A stretch of DNA of 64,000 nt from Ideonella sp. (GCA_015075165.1 JABTUY010000009.1:50893-114892); one strand, 5' to 3'. Shown: positions 15,578-25,517, counted from the stretch's first letter. A program made the numbers and translations. Notes: generated by a model not told the origin, from the letters alone.

Positions 15578-17536
15578 CTATTCCCCGAGCCCCATCTGGA
15601 TGTAGCCGGTCGGGCACACGTCCTTGCAGATGTGGCAGCCGATGCACTTGGCGTAGTCGGTGTCGACGTAGCGCCCGATGGTGGCCTTGGCCCTGGGCAC
15701 CTTGAACACCGCGGTCTGCGGGCAGTAGACGACGCAGTTGTCGCACTCGAAGCACTGGCCGCAGCTCATGCAGCGCTTGGCCTCGGCCTGCGCCTGCGCC
15801 TCGAGCAGCGGCAGCATGCGCTCCTCGAAGTTGTTCAGCGCCTGCTCGGCGCTCAGCGTGACCACCTTGCGCTTGTTGCGCGGCGTGTAGCCGAAGTGGC
15901 CGAGGAACAGCTCGCTGTGCGGGATCACGTAGCGGTCGGAGCGGTTCTCGTAGTTGTGCACCGCGCCGCCGGAGCGGTCGGTGCCGCGCAGCGGCTCGGT
16001 GACCGCGCCGACCGGCAGGCCGCGCTCGACCAGCTTGCGCATCAGGTCGAAGCTGTGCACGTCGATCTTCGGGCGCTTCTCAGGCGGCTCGCCGGCGAGG
16101 AAGCGGTCGATGCCGTCGGCGGCGATCGCGCCGTGGCCGATCGCGGTGGTCAGCAGGTGCGGGCGGATCACGTCGCCGCCGCAGAACATGCCGCTGTGGC
16201 CCTGCACCTGGTAGTTGCGGTCGGAAGCCACCGCGCCCTTGCCGTTGTCGAGCACCTCCAGGCCGGTGAAGTCCACCGCCTGCCCGATCGCCGAGACGAT
16301 CAGGTCGGCTTCGATGTCCTCCTCGGTGCCGGCGATGTTCTTGATCTCGAGCTTGCCGCCGGCCATGCGCGCCTCGCACTTCACCACGCGCAGCGCGGTG
16401 GCGCGGCCGCTCGCATCGCGCACCACGGCCACCGGCGCCATGCCGCCGCGGATCACGATGCCCTCGGCCAGCGCGTGCTCGACTTCGTGCCGGCTGGCCT
16501 GCATCTTGTCGACCGCGAACACCGAGGTCAGCGTCACCTCGGCGCCCTGGCGCCGCGACAGCAGCGCGGCGTCGTGCGCCGCGTAGCCGGCGATCGCGTG
16601 CTCGGGGCGGTCGGACTCGTGCACCTGATCGATGTGGCCGAGGCGCCGCGCCACGGTGGCGACGTCGATCGAGGTGTCGCCGCCGCCGACGACGACGACG
16701 CGCCGGCCCACGTGCAGCATGCGGCCGTCGTTGAACGCCTTCAGGAACGCGGTGGCGGTGACCACGTTGGGTGCCTGCCAGCCCTCCACCGGCAGCGGCC
16801 GGCCCGATTGCGCGCCGACGCCGAGGAAGACGGCGTCGAAGTCGCTGCGCAGCTGCTCGAGCGTGATGTCGGTGCCGATGCGCGTGTTCGTGCGCGCGCT
16901 CACGCCGAGGTCGAGGATGCGTGCGATCTCGGCGTCGAGCACGGCGCGCGGCGTGCGAAAGCCCGGGATGCCGTAGCGCATCATGCCGCCGAGTTCGGCG
17001 CGCTCGTCGAAGATCGTGACGTCGTGGCCCTTGCGCGCCAGCTGGTACGCCGCCGACAGGCCCGCCGGGCCACCGCCGATGACCGCCACCTTCTTGCCGC
17101 TGCGCGCTGCGGGCTGCGGGAACGCGAGCTGGTGCTCGATCGCCCATTCGCCGAGGAAGTGCTCGACCGAATTGATGCCGACGAAATCCTCCACCTGGTT
17201 GCGGTTGCAGCCCGATTCGCACGGCGCCGGGCAGACGCGGCCCATCACCGACGGCAGCGGGTTGGCCTCGGTCAGCCGCCGCCACGCGTACTCCTGCCAC
17301 GGCATGCCCGCCGGCGGCTTCTCGATGCCGCGCGCGATGTTGAGGTAGCCGCGGATGTCCTCGCCCGACGGGCACGAGCCCTGGCACGGCGGCGTGCTCT
17401 GGACGTAAGTGGGGCACTTGTGCGAATGGTCGGCGTCGAAGATCTCCTGCTGCCACGGCAGCGGCGCGGAGTCGCCGTCGGCGAAGCGGCGGAAGGTCAG
17501 GGGTTTGGACCCGGCGGTGGGTGGCACGGCGGACAT
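15578..17536 (-). CDS. dsrL: DsrL, iron-sulfur flavoprotein NAD(P)H oxidoreductase
   Basis: This 652-residue protein, of the GltD/NADPH:acceptor type, is the physiological redox partner of oxidative DsrAB, passing electrons from sulfite formation to NAD(P)+. The N-terminal Fe-S region carries CPTYVQSTPPCQGSCP and CPAPCESGCNR. A FAD site follows (VAVIGGGPAGLSAAYQLARK), then an NAD(P) site (VVVVGGGDTSIDVATVARR). At the C-terminus are a CMSCGQCFECDNCVVYCP cluster and a final ferredoxin motif CIGCHICKDVCPTGYI. The extra C-terminal ferredoxin domain is typical of DsrL. It is diagnostic of sulfur-oxidising rather than sulfate-reducing dsr operons. Spacing to dsrK is 21 bases. Confidence 0.96.
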   Translation of the reverse strand: MSAVPPTAGSKPLTFRRFADGDSAPLPWQQEIFDADHSHKCPTYVQSTPPCQGSCPSGEDIRGYLNIARGIEKPPAGMPWQEYAWRRLTEANPLPSVMGRVCPAPCESGCNRNQVEDFVGINSVEHFLGEWAIEHQLAFPQPAARSGKKVAVIGGGPAGLSAAYQLARKGHDVTIFDERAELGGMMRYGIPGFRTPRAVLDAEIARILDLGVSARTNTRIGTDITLEQLRSDFDAVFLGVGAQSGRPLPVEGWQAPNVVTATAFLKAFNDGRMLHVGRRVVVVGGGDTSIDVATVARRLGHIDQVHESDRPEHAIAGYAAHDAALLSRRQGAEVTLTSVFAVDKMQASRHEVEHALAEGIVIRGGMAPVAVVRDASGRATALRVVKCEARMAGGKLEIKNIAGTEEDIEADLIVSAIGQAVDFTGLEVLDNGKGAVASDRNYQVQGHSGMFCGGDVIRPHLLTTAIGHGAIAADGIDRFLAGEPPEKRPKIDVHSFDLMRKLVERGLPVGAVTEPLRGTDRSGGAVHNYENRSDRYVIPHSELFLGHFGYTPRNKRKVVTLSAEQALNNFEERMLPLLEAQAQAEAKRCMSCGQCFECDNCVVYCPQTAVFKVPRAKATIGRYVDTDYAKCIGCHICKDVCPTGYIQMGLGE

Positions 17537-17557
17537 TGCGCTCTCCTCGAAAACGGT

Positions 17558-19090
<1,533 letters not shown>

Positions 19091-19105
19091 GGCTCGACGC
19101 CTCGC

Positions 19106-19837
19106 TCAACGCTTGTCGAGCGCGGCCGCCCAGGCGGCGAGGTGGCGCGCCTCGCGCGGCGTGTCGGCCTGGTTGCGCGTGGGGCTGAAGAACAACCCCG
19201 GCGCGTGCAGCAGCTTGCTGATCGGGAACACCGCCATCAGCGCGGCCACCAGGGCCAGGTGCACGAGCAGCAGCGGATCGGCCGGCAGCGGCTGCAGATC
19301 GAAGCGCAGCAGGCCCAGCATGAACACCTTCAGCGCCACGATGTCGGCGTGCGCGACGAAGCGCATCCCGAGGCCCGACAGGCCGATCGCCGCCAGCAGC
19401 GCCAGGTGCAGGTGATCCGACGGCGTGGAGATGTAGCGCACGCGGTCGACGAGGACGCGGCGCGCCCACAGGCCGGCGAGGCCGGCGACCATCGCGAAGC
19501 CCGCATAAGTGCCGAACGCCTGCACCCACTGCACCGGTGTCCACACCGGCTGCTGGAAGTAGCGCAGGTGGCGCAGCAGCACCAGCAGCAGCGCGGCGTG
19601 AAACAGCCAGCCGAAAGCCCAAGTCCACTTGCTGGCCTTGAACAGGCTTTCGAAGAACACCACCTCGCGCGTCAGGCGCAGCGCCACGCCGCCGACGCCG
19701 ATGGGCGCGGGCGTGGTCGGGATCTTCAGCGGCGCGGGCGTGCGCGCGTAGCCGGCGATCTTGACCGCCAGGCCGACGACGAGGATCGCGGCCGCGCCGT
19801 AGAACAGCGCCGCGTAGATGATCGTCAGCGCGTCCAG
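19106..19837 (-). CDS. dsrM: DsrM, heme b membrane subunit (start codon unclear)
   Basis: This protein of about 243 residues is the NarI-like cytochrome b subunit of DsrMKJOP. Hydrophobic segments include an N-terminal one (LTIIYAALFYGAAAILVVGL), WTWAFGWLFHAALLLVLLRH, GTYAGFAMVAGLAGLWA and LLVHLALVAALMAVFPISKL, with histidines that could bind heme. No in-frame ATG, GTG or TTG precedes the first helix before dsrC. The first usable conventional codon is a GTG at 19687, which would delete the first helix. I place the start at a CTG at 19837; ATC 19843 is another possibility. The gene begins about 11 bases after the dsrC stop, so initiation may depend on coupling to dsrC. Confidence 0.85.
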   Translation of the reverse strand: MDALTIIYAALFYGAAAILVVGLAVKIAGYARTPAPLKIPTTPAPIGVGGVALRLTREVVFFESLFKASKWTWAFGWLFHAALLLVLLRHLRYFQQPVWTPVQWVQAFGTYAGFAMVAGLAGLWARRVLVDRVRYISTPSDHLHLALLAAIGLSGLGMRFVAHADIVALKVFMLGLLRFDLQPLPADPLLLVHLALVAALMAVFPISKLLHAPGLFFSPTRNQADTPREARHLAAWAAALDKR

Positions 19838-19847
19838 ATCGATGACC

Positions 19848-20180
19848 TCACACGCAGCCGGTGGGCTTGGGCAAACCGGCGATCTTGCACGCCTGCTTGG
19901 CCGGACCGTACGGGAACAGCTCGTACAGGTACTTGCTGTTGCCCTTGTCGGGGCCGAGCTGCTTGCCGATGGCCTTGGTCAGCACGCGCACCGCCGGGGC
20001 GATCTGGTACTCGTTGTAGTAGTCGCGCAGGAAGTTCACCACCTCCCAGTGGTTGGGCGACATCTCGACGTTCTCGCTCTTGGCGATCGCCTGGGCGATG
20101 TCTTCGCTCCAGTCGGAGAGGTTGACGAGGTAGCCTTCCTCGTCGGTCTCGTAGGTTGTGCCGTTGACTTCGATGCCCAT
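19848..20180 (-). CDS. dsrC: DsrC, sulfur-carrier substrate protein of DsrAB
   Basis: This 110-residue protein starts at ATG 20180 behind a strong AAGGAGAT ribosome binding site. It has both active cysteines in the flexible C-terminal arm: C98 (QACKIAG) and the penultimate C109 (PTGCV-end), ten residues apart as in canonical DsrC. DsrC receives sulfur from DsrEFH, presents it to DsrAB and exchanges electrons with DsrK. Its strong RBS agrees with the high DsrC levels known from other sulfur oxidisers. A cysteine-less paralogue lies at 11389-11742. Confidence 0.97.
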   Translation of the reverse strand: MGIEVNGTTYETDEEGYLVNLSDWSEDIAQAIAKSENVEMSPNHWEVVNFLRDYYNEYQIAPAVRVLTKAIGKQLGPDKGNSKYLYELFPYGPAKQACKIAGLPKPTGCV

Positions 20181-20211
20181 GGGCGGATCTCCTTGGCGAA
20201 TGGGGCCGCGG

Positions 20212-20511
20212 CTACAGCCACGACTGGTTGTTGGGGTGTTCGGCGACCAGATCGACGAAGCCGCCGTAGTCGATCGGCGTGACGCCGTCGAGCAGCCGGC
20301 CGGACATGCCGCGCGCTGCGACATCGGGCTGCAGCACGTAGACCTTGAGCGTCTTCAGCGCCTGCGCCAGCGCCGAGGATGCCGCCGCACCGCGGCTGGC
20401 GGCGTAGACGGCGTCTTCGATCAGCAACAGCGCATGGCCGGGCCTGGCCAGGCGCAGGCAGCTGTGCAGCGCGCTGGCCTGGGTAGGGCTCTTGTTGACG
20501 ATGTGCAGCAT
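20212..20511 (-). CDS. dsrH: DsrH (TusB-like) sulfurtransferase subunit
   Basis: This 99-residue protein of the DsrH/TusB family is the third member of the DsrE2F2H2 hexamer that transfers persulfide sulfur to DsrC. The N-terminal strand MLHIVNKSP is typical, and a cysteine (C18, in SALHSCLRLA) sits near the position used by DsrH. The end DYGGFVDLVAEHPNNQSWL matches the family C-terminus. It lies seven bases after dsrF and 31 bases before dsrC. Confidence 0.93.
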   Translation of the reverse strand: MLHIVNKSPTQASALHSCLRLARPGHALLLIEDAVYAASRGAAASSALAQALKTLKVYVLQPDVAARGMSGRLLDGVTPIDYGGFVDLVAEHPNNQSWL

Positions 20512-20518
20512 GGGGTCC

Positions 20519-20875
20519 TCAGAACGACAGCACCACGTCCTGTGCGGCCATCAGGTCGGCCAGCTCGGCGCTGGACAGCACCTGCACCGGCACCAGCAGG
20601 TCGGCCTCGGCCAGGCCGCGCGCCGCGAGCGACTCGCGCTCGGCGTAGAGCTTCTCGACGTCGTAGCCCTCGAGCGCGCGATAGGTCGGCGAGAAGTTCT
20701 TGATGCCGGTGGCCTTGGTGTCCTGCCCTTTGACCAGCTGGTAGACGCCGTCGTCGACGAATACCAGGCTCACGTCCTGGTCGAAGGTGGCGGCGATCAG
20801 CACCACCTCGAGGCTCTCGAGCGCGTAGATCGTGCCGTACGGCGCCTTGCGGTTGACGAACATGAACTTCTTCAT
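20519..20875 (-). CDS. dsrF: DsrF (TusC-like) sulfurtransferase subunit
   Basis: This 118-residue protein begins MKKFMFVNRKAPYGTIYALE, a classic DsrF/TusC start. It continues with VSLVFVDDGVYQLVKGQDT. It forms the DsrEFH complex with DsrE and DsrH and has no obvious catalytic cysteine, consistent with a structural role. ATG 20875 was chosen over an in-frame upstream ATG at 20929, which lies in repeat-like intergenic sequence. Confidence 0.94.
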   Translation of the reverse strand: MKKFMFVNRKAPYGTIYALESLEVVLIAATFDQDVSLVFVDDGVYQLVKGQDTKATGIKNFSPTYRALEGYDVEKLYAERESLAARGLAEADLLVPVQVLSSAELADLMAAQDVVLSF

Positions 20876-20899
20876 CTTCAGTTGCCCTTGGCCGCAAAG

Positions 20900-21018
20900 C
20901 GCTCCGCACTGGGAACGAACCGCAGCCACCGAGCGGCAACCGCGGAACCGGCTCCGCCGGGCCGCGGGTTGCGCCGCCTCGAGGGGGAGGCGCCGAAGGC
21001 GCTTCGGGGGTGGGCCAT
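20900..21018. repeat. Palindromic intergenic repeat between dsrE and dsrF
   Basis: The 144-bp dsrE-dsrF gap contains CCGGCTCCGCCGGGCC, CTCGAGGGGGAGGCGCCGAA and GGCGCTTCGGGGGTGGGCC. These match, in the same order, the repeat next to dsrJ. The short palindromes can pair in RNA. It is the second of three repeat-bearing gaps in the operon. Confidence 0.75.
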
Positions 21019-21019
21019 T

Positions 21020-21379
21020 TCAATCGCCGAACGTCACCAGGCGGTCGGCCTTGATGCCGCTGTCGACCAGCTGACCGAGCCCGGAGATGCGGAACCCCGG
21101 CGCCAGCACTTCGTCCTTGATGCCGCGGCGCAGCGCCGCGGCCACGCACACCACGAGGTCGATCTTGTGCTCGGCGGCCAGCGCCGACCAGCGGTTGACG
21201 ATGTGGCGATCGTCCTGCGGCGGCTCGGTGAAACGGCTCGCGTTGTAGACGCCGTCGTGATAGAAGAACACGCGCTGGATCTCGTGGCCCTTGGCCAGCG
21301 CGGCGGCAGCGAACTGGTAGGCCGAGTCGCTCGCCTGGTGGGTGTAGGGGCCCTCGTTGACCAGCAGACCGAACTTCAC
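21020..21379 (-). CDS. dsrE: DsrE (TusD-like) sulfurtransferase subunit
   Basis: This 119-residue protein has the TusD/DsrE fold signature MKFGLLVNEGPYTHQASDSA and the segment RVFFYHDGVYNA. The conserved active cysteine lies in DLVVCVAAALRRGI (about C78), which carries persulfide sulfur in the DsrEFH complex. It follows dsrB after 12 bases. DsrEFH marks sulfur-oxidising, not sulfate-reducing, dsr operons. Confidence 0.95.
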   Translation of the reverse strand: MKFGLLVNEGPYTHQASDSAYQFAAAALAKGHEIQRVFFYHDGVYNASRFTEPPQDDRHIVNRWSALAAEHKIDLVVCVAAALRRGIKDEVLAPGFRISGLGQLVDSGIKADRLVTFGD

Positions 21380-21391
21380 GACCCGACGCCC

Positions 21392-22459
21392 TCAGAAGCG
21401 GATGTGCGTCGACGCGTTGAGGCTCGCGCGCGAGCCGCGCCAGTCGTCGATCAGGTACTTGGTGAACGGCAGATCGCACTTCTCGAAGAAGCGCGGCCAG
21501 CCGATGCGCTCGACCCAGTCGGCGATGCGTTCCCACGGGCGGGCGTCGGCCTTGTAGGTGTAGAGGATCTTCTTGACGATCGCGCTCACCTCGGGCCAGC
21601 GCGGCGGGTTGTTGGGCAGGCCCGAGGCCACCATCTTCATGAAGGTGGGCTTCGCGCGGGCGTTGGAGTTCTTGCCACCGATCCAGATCGCGAACTTGCT
21701 GTGCTCGGGATCGTTGATCTGCATCGGCGGGCATGGCGCATAGCAGGCGCCGCAGCAGATGCACTTCTTCTCGTCGACCTCGAGCGACGGCTTGCCGTTG
21801 ACCAGCGCCGGACGGATCGCCGCCACTGGGCAGCGCGCCACCACCGCTGGCCGCTCGCAGACGTTGGCCACCAGGTCGTGGTTGATCTTCGGCGGCTTGG
21901 TGTGCTGCATCACGATCGCGATGTCGGCCTGGCCGCCGCAGTTGATCTCGCAGCACGAGGTGGACAGGTGCACCCGGTTGGGCATCTCCTCGCGGACGAA
22001 CTCGGCGTGCAACTCGTCCATCAGCGCCTTGACCGCGCCGGAGGCGTCGGTGCCGGGGATGTCGCAGTGCAGCCAGCCCTGGGTGTGCGCGATCGACGAC
22101 ACCGAGTTGCCGGTACCGCCCACCGGGAAGCCGCTGCGGGTGAGCGCGTCGACCAACGGCGCCACCTTGTTCGGGTCGGCGACCATGAACTCGATGTTGC
22201 TGCGGATCGTGAAGCGCACGTGGCCGTCGGCGTAGGTGTCGGCGATGTCGCACAGCTTGCGGATGGTGTGCACGTCCATCTGCCGCTGCGTGCCGGCGCG
22301 CACCGTCCACACCTCGTCGCCCGAGTGCGACACGTGGTGCAGCACGCCGGGGCGCGGGCGGTCGTGGTACCTCCAGTTGCCGTAGTTCTTCAGCAGCGTG
22401 GGGTGCATGAACGGCTTGGGGTCGGGGCAGCCGCTCTCGATCGGGGTGCGATGGGCCAT
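21392..22459 (-). CDS. dsrB: DsrB, dissimilatory (oxidative) sulfite reductase beta subunit
   Basis: This 355-residue protein is the catalytic partner of DsrA in reverse sulfite reductase, which oxidises DsrC-bound sulfur to sulfite. The cysteine motif STSCCEINCGGQADIA supports the siroheme-coupled [4Fe-4S] cluster. A ferredoxin insert carries KCICCGACYAPCPPMQI. The second half ends with FEKCDLPFTKYLIDDWRG. ATG 22459 was chosen; codons further upstream come from the repeat-bearing dsrA-dsrB gap. The order dsrAB-EFH and the presence of dsrL indicate the oxidative type. Confidence 0.97.
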   Translation of the reverse strand: MAHRTPIESGCPDPKPFMHPTLLKNYGNWRYHDRPRPGVLHHVSHSGDEVWTVRAGTQRQMDVHTIRKLCDIADTYADGHVRFTIRSNIEFMVADPNKVAPLVDALTRSGFPVGGTGNSVSSIAHTQGWLHCDIPGTDASGAVKALMDELHAEFVREEMPNRVHLSTSCCEINCGGQADIAIVMQHTKPPKINHDLVANVCERPAVVARCPVAAIRPALVNGKPSLEVDEKKCICCGACYAPCPPMQINDPEHSKFAIWIGGKNSNARAKPTFMKMVASGLPNNPPRWPEVSAIVKKILYTYKADARPWERIADWVERIGWPRFFEKCDLPFTKYLIDDWRGSRASLNASTHIRF

Positions 22460-22487
22460 GAAGTCCTCGTCTATCGGTTTGTCACGC

Positions 22488-22573
22488 GGACAGTCGCCGC
22501 CGGGCCGCCCCAAGGCGACTGAGCCCCCTCGGGGGGCAGCGACGCGGCGCAGCCGCTAGCGTGGGGGTCCACA
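22488..22573. repeat. Palindromic intergenic repeat between dsrA and dsrB
   Basis: The 114-bp dsrA-dsrB gap holds GCGGACAGTCGCCGCCGGGC, then CCCCTCGGGGGG and GCGGCGCAGCCGCTAGCGTG. It resembles another common Burkholderiales intergenic repeat and contains short self-complementary runs. It separates two genes whose products assemble in equal amounts, which makes its presence notable. Confidence 0.65.
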
Positions 22574-23869
22574 TCAGGCTTCCGCCTTCTTGGCATTGAT
22601 GCGCGCGACCTCGTCGTCCCAGCCGTCGGTGCGCACGTAGGGGTTGGTGCGTGGCGTGGTCACCATGTTGGCGTCGACCTCGACGCCGATGCCCTCGAGG
22701 AAGTTGACCAGCCCGATGCGCTCGATCATCTCGCCGGTGCGCTCGTGCTCGAGCGCGTTCTCGGCGAAGAAGTCGATCACCTTCTGGCCCAGCTCGACCA
22801 GCGCGGCGTAGTCCTCGTCGGTCTTCAGCGGCATGAACGGGATCACCACCGTGCCCATCAGGTCGCCGATCTTCAGCGTGCGCTTGCCGCCGATCAGGAT
22901 GGTGGCGCCGGTGTCGGTGCCGTGCGCGAGCGCGCCGGTCATCACGTTGATGCAGTGCATGCAGCGCACGCAGTTGCCGTTGTCGATCTCGAGGGCCTGG
23001 GTGTCGTTGACCTTGACGCTGGAGATCTTGTCGCCCTGTGCGACGTCGCGCACCTCCTTGAGCATGATGGCCTTGGTCGGGCAGCGCGCGACCACGTCGT
23101 TGACCAGCTCGTTCATGCCGTGCTTGGCGAACCACTTGCGCGCCAGCGTCTCGTCGGTTCGCATGTTGTCGCGCCAGGTGCCGATCACCGCCATGTCGGA
23201 GCGCTGGATCGAGTTCATGCAGTCGTTCGGGCAGCCGCTGAACTTGAACTTGAACTTGTACGGCAGCGCCGGGCGGTGGATGTCGCCGACGAAGGTGTTG
23301 ATCACCTGCCGGTGCGCGCGCTGCTCGTCGTAGCAGCTCTGCTCGCAGCGCGCGGCGCCGACGCAGCTCATCGAGGTGCGCACCGCGGGGCCGGCGCCGC
23401 CGAGGTCGAAGCCCAGCTCGTTGAGGGCGTCGAAGGCGTCCTGCACCTTGTTGGACTTGGCGCCCTGGAACATGATGTCGCCGCTCTGGCCGTGGAAGGC
23501 GATCAGCCCCGAGCCGTGCTCCTCCCAGATGTCGCACATCTTGCGCAGCACCTTGGTGTCGTAGTGCATGCCCGGCGGCGGCTGCACGCGCAGCGTGTGG
23601 AACTCGGCCGCATCGGGGAAGCGCGGCTTGTCGTTCTCGTCCTTCAGCTCGGTGAAGCGCGGGATCACGCCGCCGCCGTAGCCGAACACCCCGATCGTTC
23701 CGCCCTTCCAGTAGCCCTTGCGCGTCTCGTACGAGGTCTCGAGCTGCCCGAGCAGATCGACCATGTAGTCCTTGTCGTCGGCCAGGCGCTTCAACCCGGT
23801 GACGAAACTCGGCCAGGGGCCGCTCTCGAGCTGGTCGAGCATCGGCGTGGCGTGTGGTTTCTTGGCCAT
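22574..23869 (-). CDS. dsrA: DsrA, dissimilatory (oxidative) sulfite reductase alpha subunit
   Basis: This 431-residue alpha subunit starts at ATG 23869 behind AGGAGA. Cysteine motifs SCVGAARCEQSC and FSGCPNDCMNSIQ lie around residues 170-225 and would bind the siroheme-associated cluster. The ferredoxin domain carries ARCPTKAIML and GNCVRCMHCINVM. The gene opens the dsrABEFHCMKLJOPN operon and is divergent from the Cmx6-containing block. The size and the presence of dsrEFH/dsrL place it in the sulfur-oxidation lineage. Confidence 0.97.
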   Translation of the reverse strand: MAKKPHATPMLDQLESGPWPSFVTGLKRLADDKDYMVDLLGQLETSYETRKGYWKGGTIGVFGYGGGVIPRFTELKDENDKPRFPDAAEFHTLRVQPPPGMHYDTKVLRKMCDIWEEHGSGLIAFHGQSGDIMFQGAKSNKVQDAFDALNELGFDLGGAGPAVRTSMSCVGAARCEQSCYDEQRAHRQVINTFVGDIHRPALPYKFKFKFSGCPNDCMNSIQRSDMAVIGTWRDNMRTDETLARKWFAKHGMNELVNDVVARCPTKAIMLKEVRDVAQGDKISSVKVNDTQALEIDNGNCVRCMHCINVMTGALAHGTDTGATILIGGKRTLKIGDLMGTVVIPFMPLKTDEDYAALVELGQKVIDFFAENALEHERTGEMIERIGLVNFLEGIGVEVDANMVTTPRTNPYVRTDGWDDEVARINAKKAEA

Positions 23870-23946
23870 CTGCGTGTCTCCTGGTGGGGTCGCTGCGGGC
23901 CGCGCGCGGTGGCCTGCACGATAGATCGCCTGCCCGCGCATGCCAC

Positions 23947-23985
23947 TACCCGGATGGGCTATGCCGGGCTCACCCGTACCGGGTA
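23947..23985. promoter_or_regulatory. Inverted TACCCGG pair in the dsrA upstream region
   Basis: Between the divergent dsrA gene and the 71-residue gene, TACCCGG occurs at 23947-23953 and its reverse complement CCGGGTA at 23979-23985, 25 bases apart. The heptamers resemble NarL-family half-sites. A related element lies at 3513-3526. This is a candidate dsr promoter operator; the role is inferred from sequence only. Confidence 0.4.
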
Positions 23986-24035
23986 TGGACGCTGCCCCGG
24001 GGCGGCGCGCTCAATGCCGCATTCGGAGCCCCGCC

Positions 24036-24251
24036 ATGACGCGCCTGACCCCGATTGCCAGCCTGCGCGCGCCGTTGGGCGGCCAGCAGATCGAACTGCA
24101 GCAGGTCGATCACCCGGCCGGCGGGATCAGCCTGCTGCGCACGCGCATCCGCGAAGGCCGCCGCTTCACGGTGTTCGACGTCGATCCGCAGACCGCCCGC
24201 GACTGGGGTCAGGCGCTGCTGCGCTGGGCCGCCACGCAGCCGTCGGGTTGA
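24036..24251 (+). CDS. Small conserved-looking hypothetical protein
   Basis: This 71-residue protein begins MTRLTPIASLRAPLGGQQIE and contains HPAGGISLLRTRIREGRRFTVFDVDPQTA. It reads as a compact alpha/beta domain without cysteines, signal peptide or membrane segment. I do not recognise the family. It is the first gene of a plus-strand run that continues with the Cmx6-like gene 12 bases later, and it is divergent from dsrA. Good codon use and an organised sequence support it being real. Confidence 0.7.
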   Translation: MTRLTPIASLRAPLGGQQIELQQVDHPAGGISLLRTRIREGRRFTVFDVDPQTARDWGQALLRWAATQPSG

Positions 24252-24263
24252 CGCGGGGGGCCG

Positions 24264-24866
24264 ATGCAGCCGGCGGCAGTGGTCGATGTGGTGTTCGCGC
24301 TGGCCGGCGCGTCGCTGCCGCGCGACCACGCCCAGTCGCTGGCGGCCGCGCTGCAGCGCCATCTGCCGTGGCTGCCCGACGGCGCCGGCGTGCACCGCGT
24401 CAACGTGGTCGCCGGCGACGGCGAGCCGGCGCTGTTGTCGCGGCGTGCGCGCCTGGCGATCCGCGTCGGCCGTGATCGCGTGCCGCAGGTGGCGGCGCTC
24501 GCCGGCAGCGTGCTCGAGGTCGGCGGCTGCACCCTGCGGCTGGGTGCGGCGGTGCAACGCGAACTGCTCGCGCACGGCACGCTGTACGCCGAGGTGGTGA
24601 CCAACGCCAGCGACGACGAGCTGTCGTTCATCCGCACCGTCGAGCGCGAGCTCGAGCTGCTCGCGGTGCGCGGCCGCGTCGTCTGCGGCCGGCGCCGCAT
24701 GCTGCACGACGCGGACGGCGCCGAACGCACGGGCTACGGCCTGCTGGTGGACCAACTCGGCGCCGAGCACTCGCTGCGCGTGCAGCAGCACGGCCTGGGC
24801 ACGCACCGCCACCTGGGCTGCGGCGTGTTCGTGCCGCACCGCTCGGCCGCGGCCGTGGTGGGCTGA
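24264..24866 (+). CDS. Stand-alone Cas6/Cmx6-like RAMP protein
   Basis: This 200-residue protein matches the Cmx6 (type I MYXAN Cas6) pattern. It opens with the ferredoxin-like strand VDVVFALAGASLPRDHAQSL (H22 is the position of the family DH motif) and continues SRRARLAIRV with AALAGSVLEVGGCTLRLG. It closes with the RAMP glycine-rich loop QQHGLGTHRHLGCGVFVPH. Cas6 enzymes cut CRISPR RNA repeats, but no CRISPR array or other cas gene occurs in this window. The surrounding genes are oxidoreductase-like. It may be a repurposed RNA-binding or RNA-cleaving protein; the function here is unknown. Confidence 0.75.
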   Translation: MQPAAVVDVVFALAGASLPRDHAQSLAAALQRHLPWLPDGAGVHRVNVVAGDGEPALLSRRARLAIRVGRDRVPQVAALAGSVLEVGGCTLRLGAAVQRELLAHGTLYAEVVTNASDDELSFIRTVERELELLAVRGRVVCGRRRMLHDADGAERTGYGLLVDQLGAEHSLRVQQHGLGTHRHLGCGVFVPHRSAAAVVG

Positions 24867-24886
24867 AACGCCGCCGGAGCCCCGCC

Positions 24887-25513
24887 ATGCCGCCCGGCCT
24901 GCGCGTCAAGAGCCAGTGGTTTCGTACCGGAGCCCCCCGCAGCCCCGAGCAGCAGGCCGGGGCGATGGCGTTCATCGTCTGGCGCACGGCGCAGCACCTG
25001 CTCAAGCGCATGCGCAACGCCGGCTTCGACATCGACGCCGGCGAGCCGTACTTCGCCTTCCTGGGCGAGGTGGTGGTCTTCCTGATCGCGGTGGTCGATC
25101 GCCATGCCCACGCGCGGCTCGGCGCGGCGCGCGAAGCCTTCACGCGCGAACTGGTGCTGCGCTGCGCCGCCACGTTCGGCGACAACGCGGCCGACCTGCT
25201 GCCGCCGCGTCGCGACGGGCGCGCGCACGACGACGCCTTCATCGATCTTTGCAACGACCTGAGCCGGCACTATGCCGAGTTCGGCGCCGCCGACGATGCC
25301 GACGCGGCGGGCTTCGCCCCCGACTTCGCGTTCGTGCGCTACCTCGGCAGCCGGTTGACCGCCACCGTGCCGGACAAGGATTCGCACTGGGTGCTCGATC
25401 AGGTGATCGCGGTCGAGGCGCCCGAAGCGGTGGCGATCGTGCGCTCGGCGTTCGCCGACCTGTCGTCACCGCGGCCGCGTGCCGCGCGGCGTGCGGCGCT
25501 GAGCGGGGACTGA
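24887..25513 (+). CDS. Hypothetical helical protein
   Basis: This 208-residue protein is predicted mostly helical, with segments AFIVWRTAQHLLKRMRNAGF, EVVVFLIAVVDRHAHARLG and FTRELVLRCAATFGDNAADL. There is no signal peptide. The hydrophobic stretch EVVVFLIAVVD is too short and broken for a confident membrane helix. I do not recognise a family. It lies 20 bases after the Cmx6-like gene and four bases before the oxygenase gene, so it is probably part of the same operon. Confidence 0.8.
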   Translation: MPPGLRVKSQWFRTGAPRSPEQQAGAMAFIVWRTAQHLLKRMRNAGFDIDAGEPYFAFLGEVVVFLIAVVDRHAHARLGAAREAFTRELVLRCAATFGDNAADLLPPRRDGRAHDDAFIDLCNDLSRHYAEFGAADDADAAGFAPDFAFVRYLGSRLTATVPDKDSHWVLDQVIAVEAPEAVAIVRSAFADLSSPRPRAARRAALSGD

Positions 25514-25517
25514 AAGC

